A stretch of DNA of 5,344 bases from Chlamydiota bacterium (GTDB lineage: Bacteria > Chlamydiota > Chlamydiia > Chlamydiales > Criblamydiaceae). Position numbers and translations under genes: made by a program. Positions 5,298 through 5,344 of the stretch are shown piece after piece. The stretch covers positions 1-5,344 of the forward strand of contig JAJFMC010000189.1 in NCBI GenBank assembly GCA_021772365.1. Reading direction: 5' to 3'. How positions within the stretch are numbered: the first letter of the stretch is position 1; the number at the start of each line of letters is the position of its first letter. Under the pieces are notes generated by a model that saw nothing but the letters and a program-made list of their open reading frames with translations, searched no databases and was not told the origin of the DNA.

Positions 5298-5344
5298 CGG
5301 AAAGAGAGGGATTCGAACCCTCGATACCCTTACGGGTATGCATC
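5298..5344 (-). tRNA. trnS: tRNA-Ser, 3' half (5' half and anticodon outside the window)
   Basis: Visible on the minus strand, in 5' to 3' order, are the 3' strand of the anticodon stem (GATGC, 5344-5340), a long variable arm ATACCC-GTAA-GGGTAT (5339-5324), a T-arm GAGGG-TTCGAAT-CCCTC (5322-5306), the acceptor strand TCTTTCC and a G discriminator at 5298. A long variable arm limits the choice to Ser, Leu or Tyr (or selenocysteine), and the G discriminator points to Ser. The anticodon lies beyond the edge, so the isoacceptor is unknown. CCA is not encoded. A strong terminator follows at once. Confidence 0.88.

Overview
The window looks like chromosomal DNA of a low-to-moderate GC Gram-negative bacterium. 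My best guess is an environmental (amoeba- or arthropod-associated) member of the Chlamydiae. This is an inference from three things: a compact metal-ABC operon, an ankyrin-repeat protein of the kind common in host-associated bacteria, and tRNA genes that do not encode CCA. Another intracellular lineage is not excluded, and no gene here fixes the taxon by itself.

Layout, left to right. Positions 1-179 hold a long imperfect palindrome (38-157) followed by a 22-bp tail. A leftward tRNA-Ser(GGA) gene (222-309) follows with a plausible promoter (327-356). A leftward ankyrin-repeat protein gene (472-1653) has its own promoter with a perfect TATAAT -10 box. The 563-bp gap from 1654 to 2216 is not empty. 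It holds that promoter, a 53-codon internally deleted remnant of a four-helix-bundle (S23/IVP-type) gene, a 22-bp-arm hairpin with a degenerate copy of the repeat tail behind it, and the promoter of the next operon. Positions 2217-4724 are a three-gene rightward operon for a zinc/manganese-type ABC importer: binding protein, ATPase, permease. The genes are separated by 8 bp and 1 bp. A rightward gene for an unrecognised 140-aa helical protein follows (4812-5234). Its last ten codons and stop lie inside another copy of the repeat. The window ends in the 3' half of a second leftward tRNA-Ser gene, which has a textbook terminator at 5263-5294.

Functionally, the importer is the clear unit. The secreted protein captures divalent metal in the periplasm, the permease moves it through the inner membrane, and the ATPase drives transport. 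The ankyrin protein is a candidate host-interaction protein.

The least ordinary signal is the repeat family. A 36-bp perfect inverted repeat (45 bp with one mismatch) sits at 135-179 and 5203-5247, about 5 kb apart, and a degenerate relative lies at 2047-2067. Two of the three copies adjoin a hairpin. At the right copy a TAA inside the repeat terminates an ORF, and at the left copy a TAA may do the same. Both near-identical copies lie between a rightward reading frame and a leftward tRNA-Ser gene.
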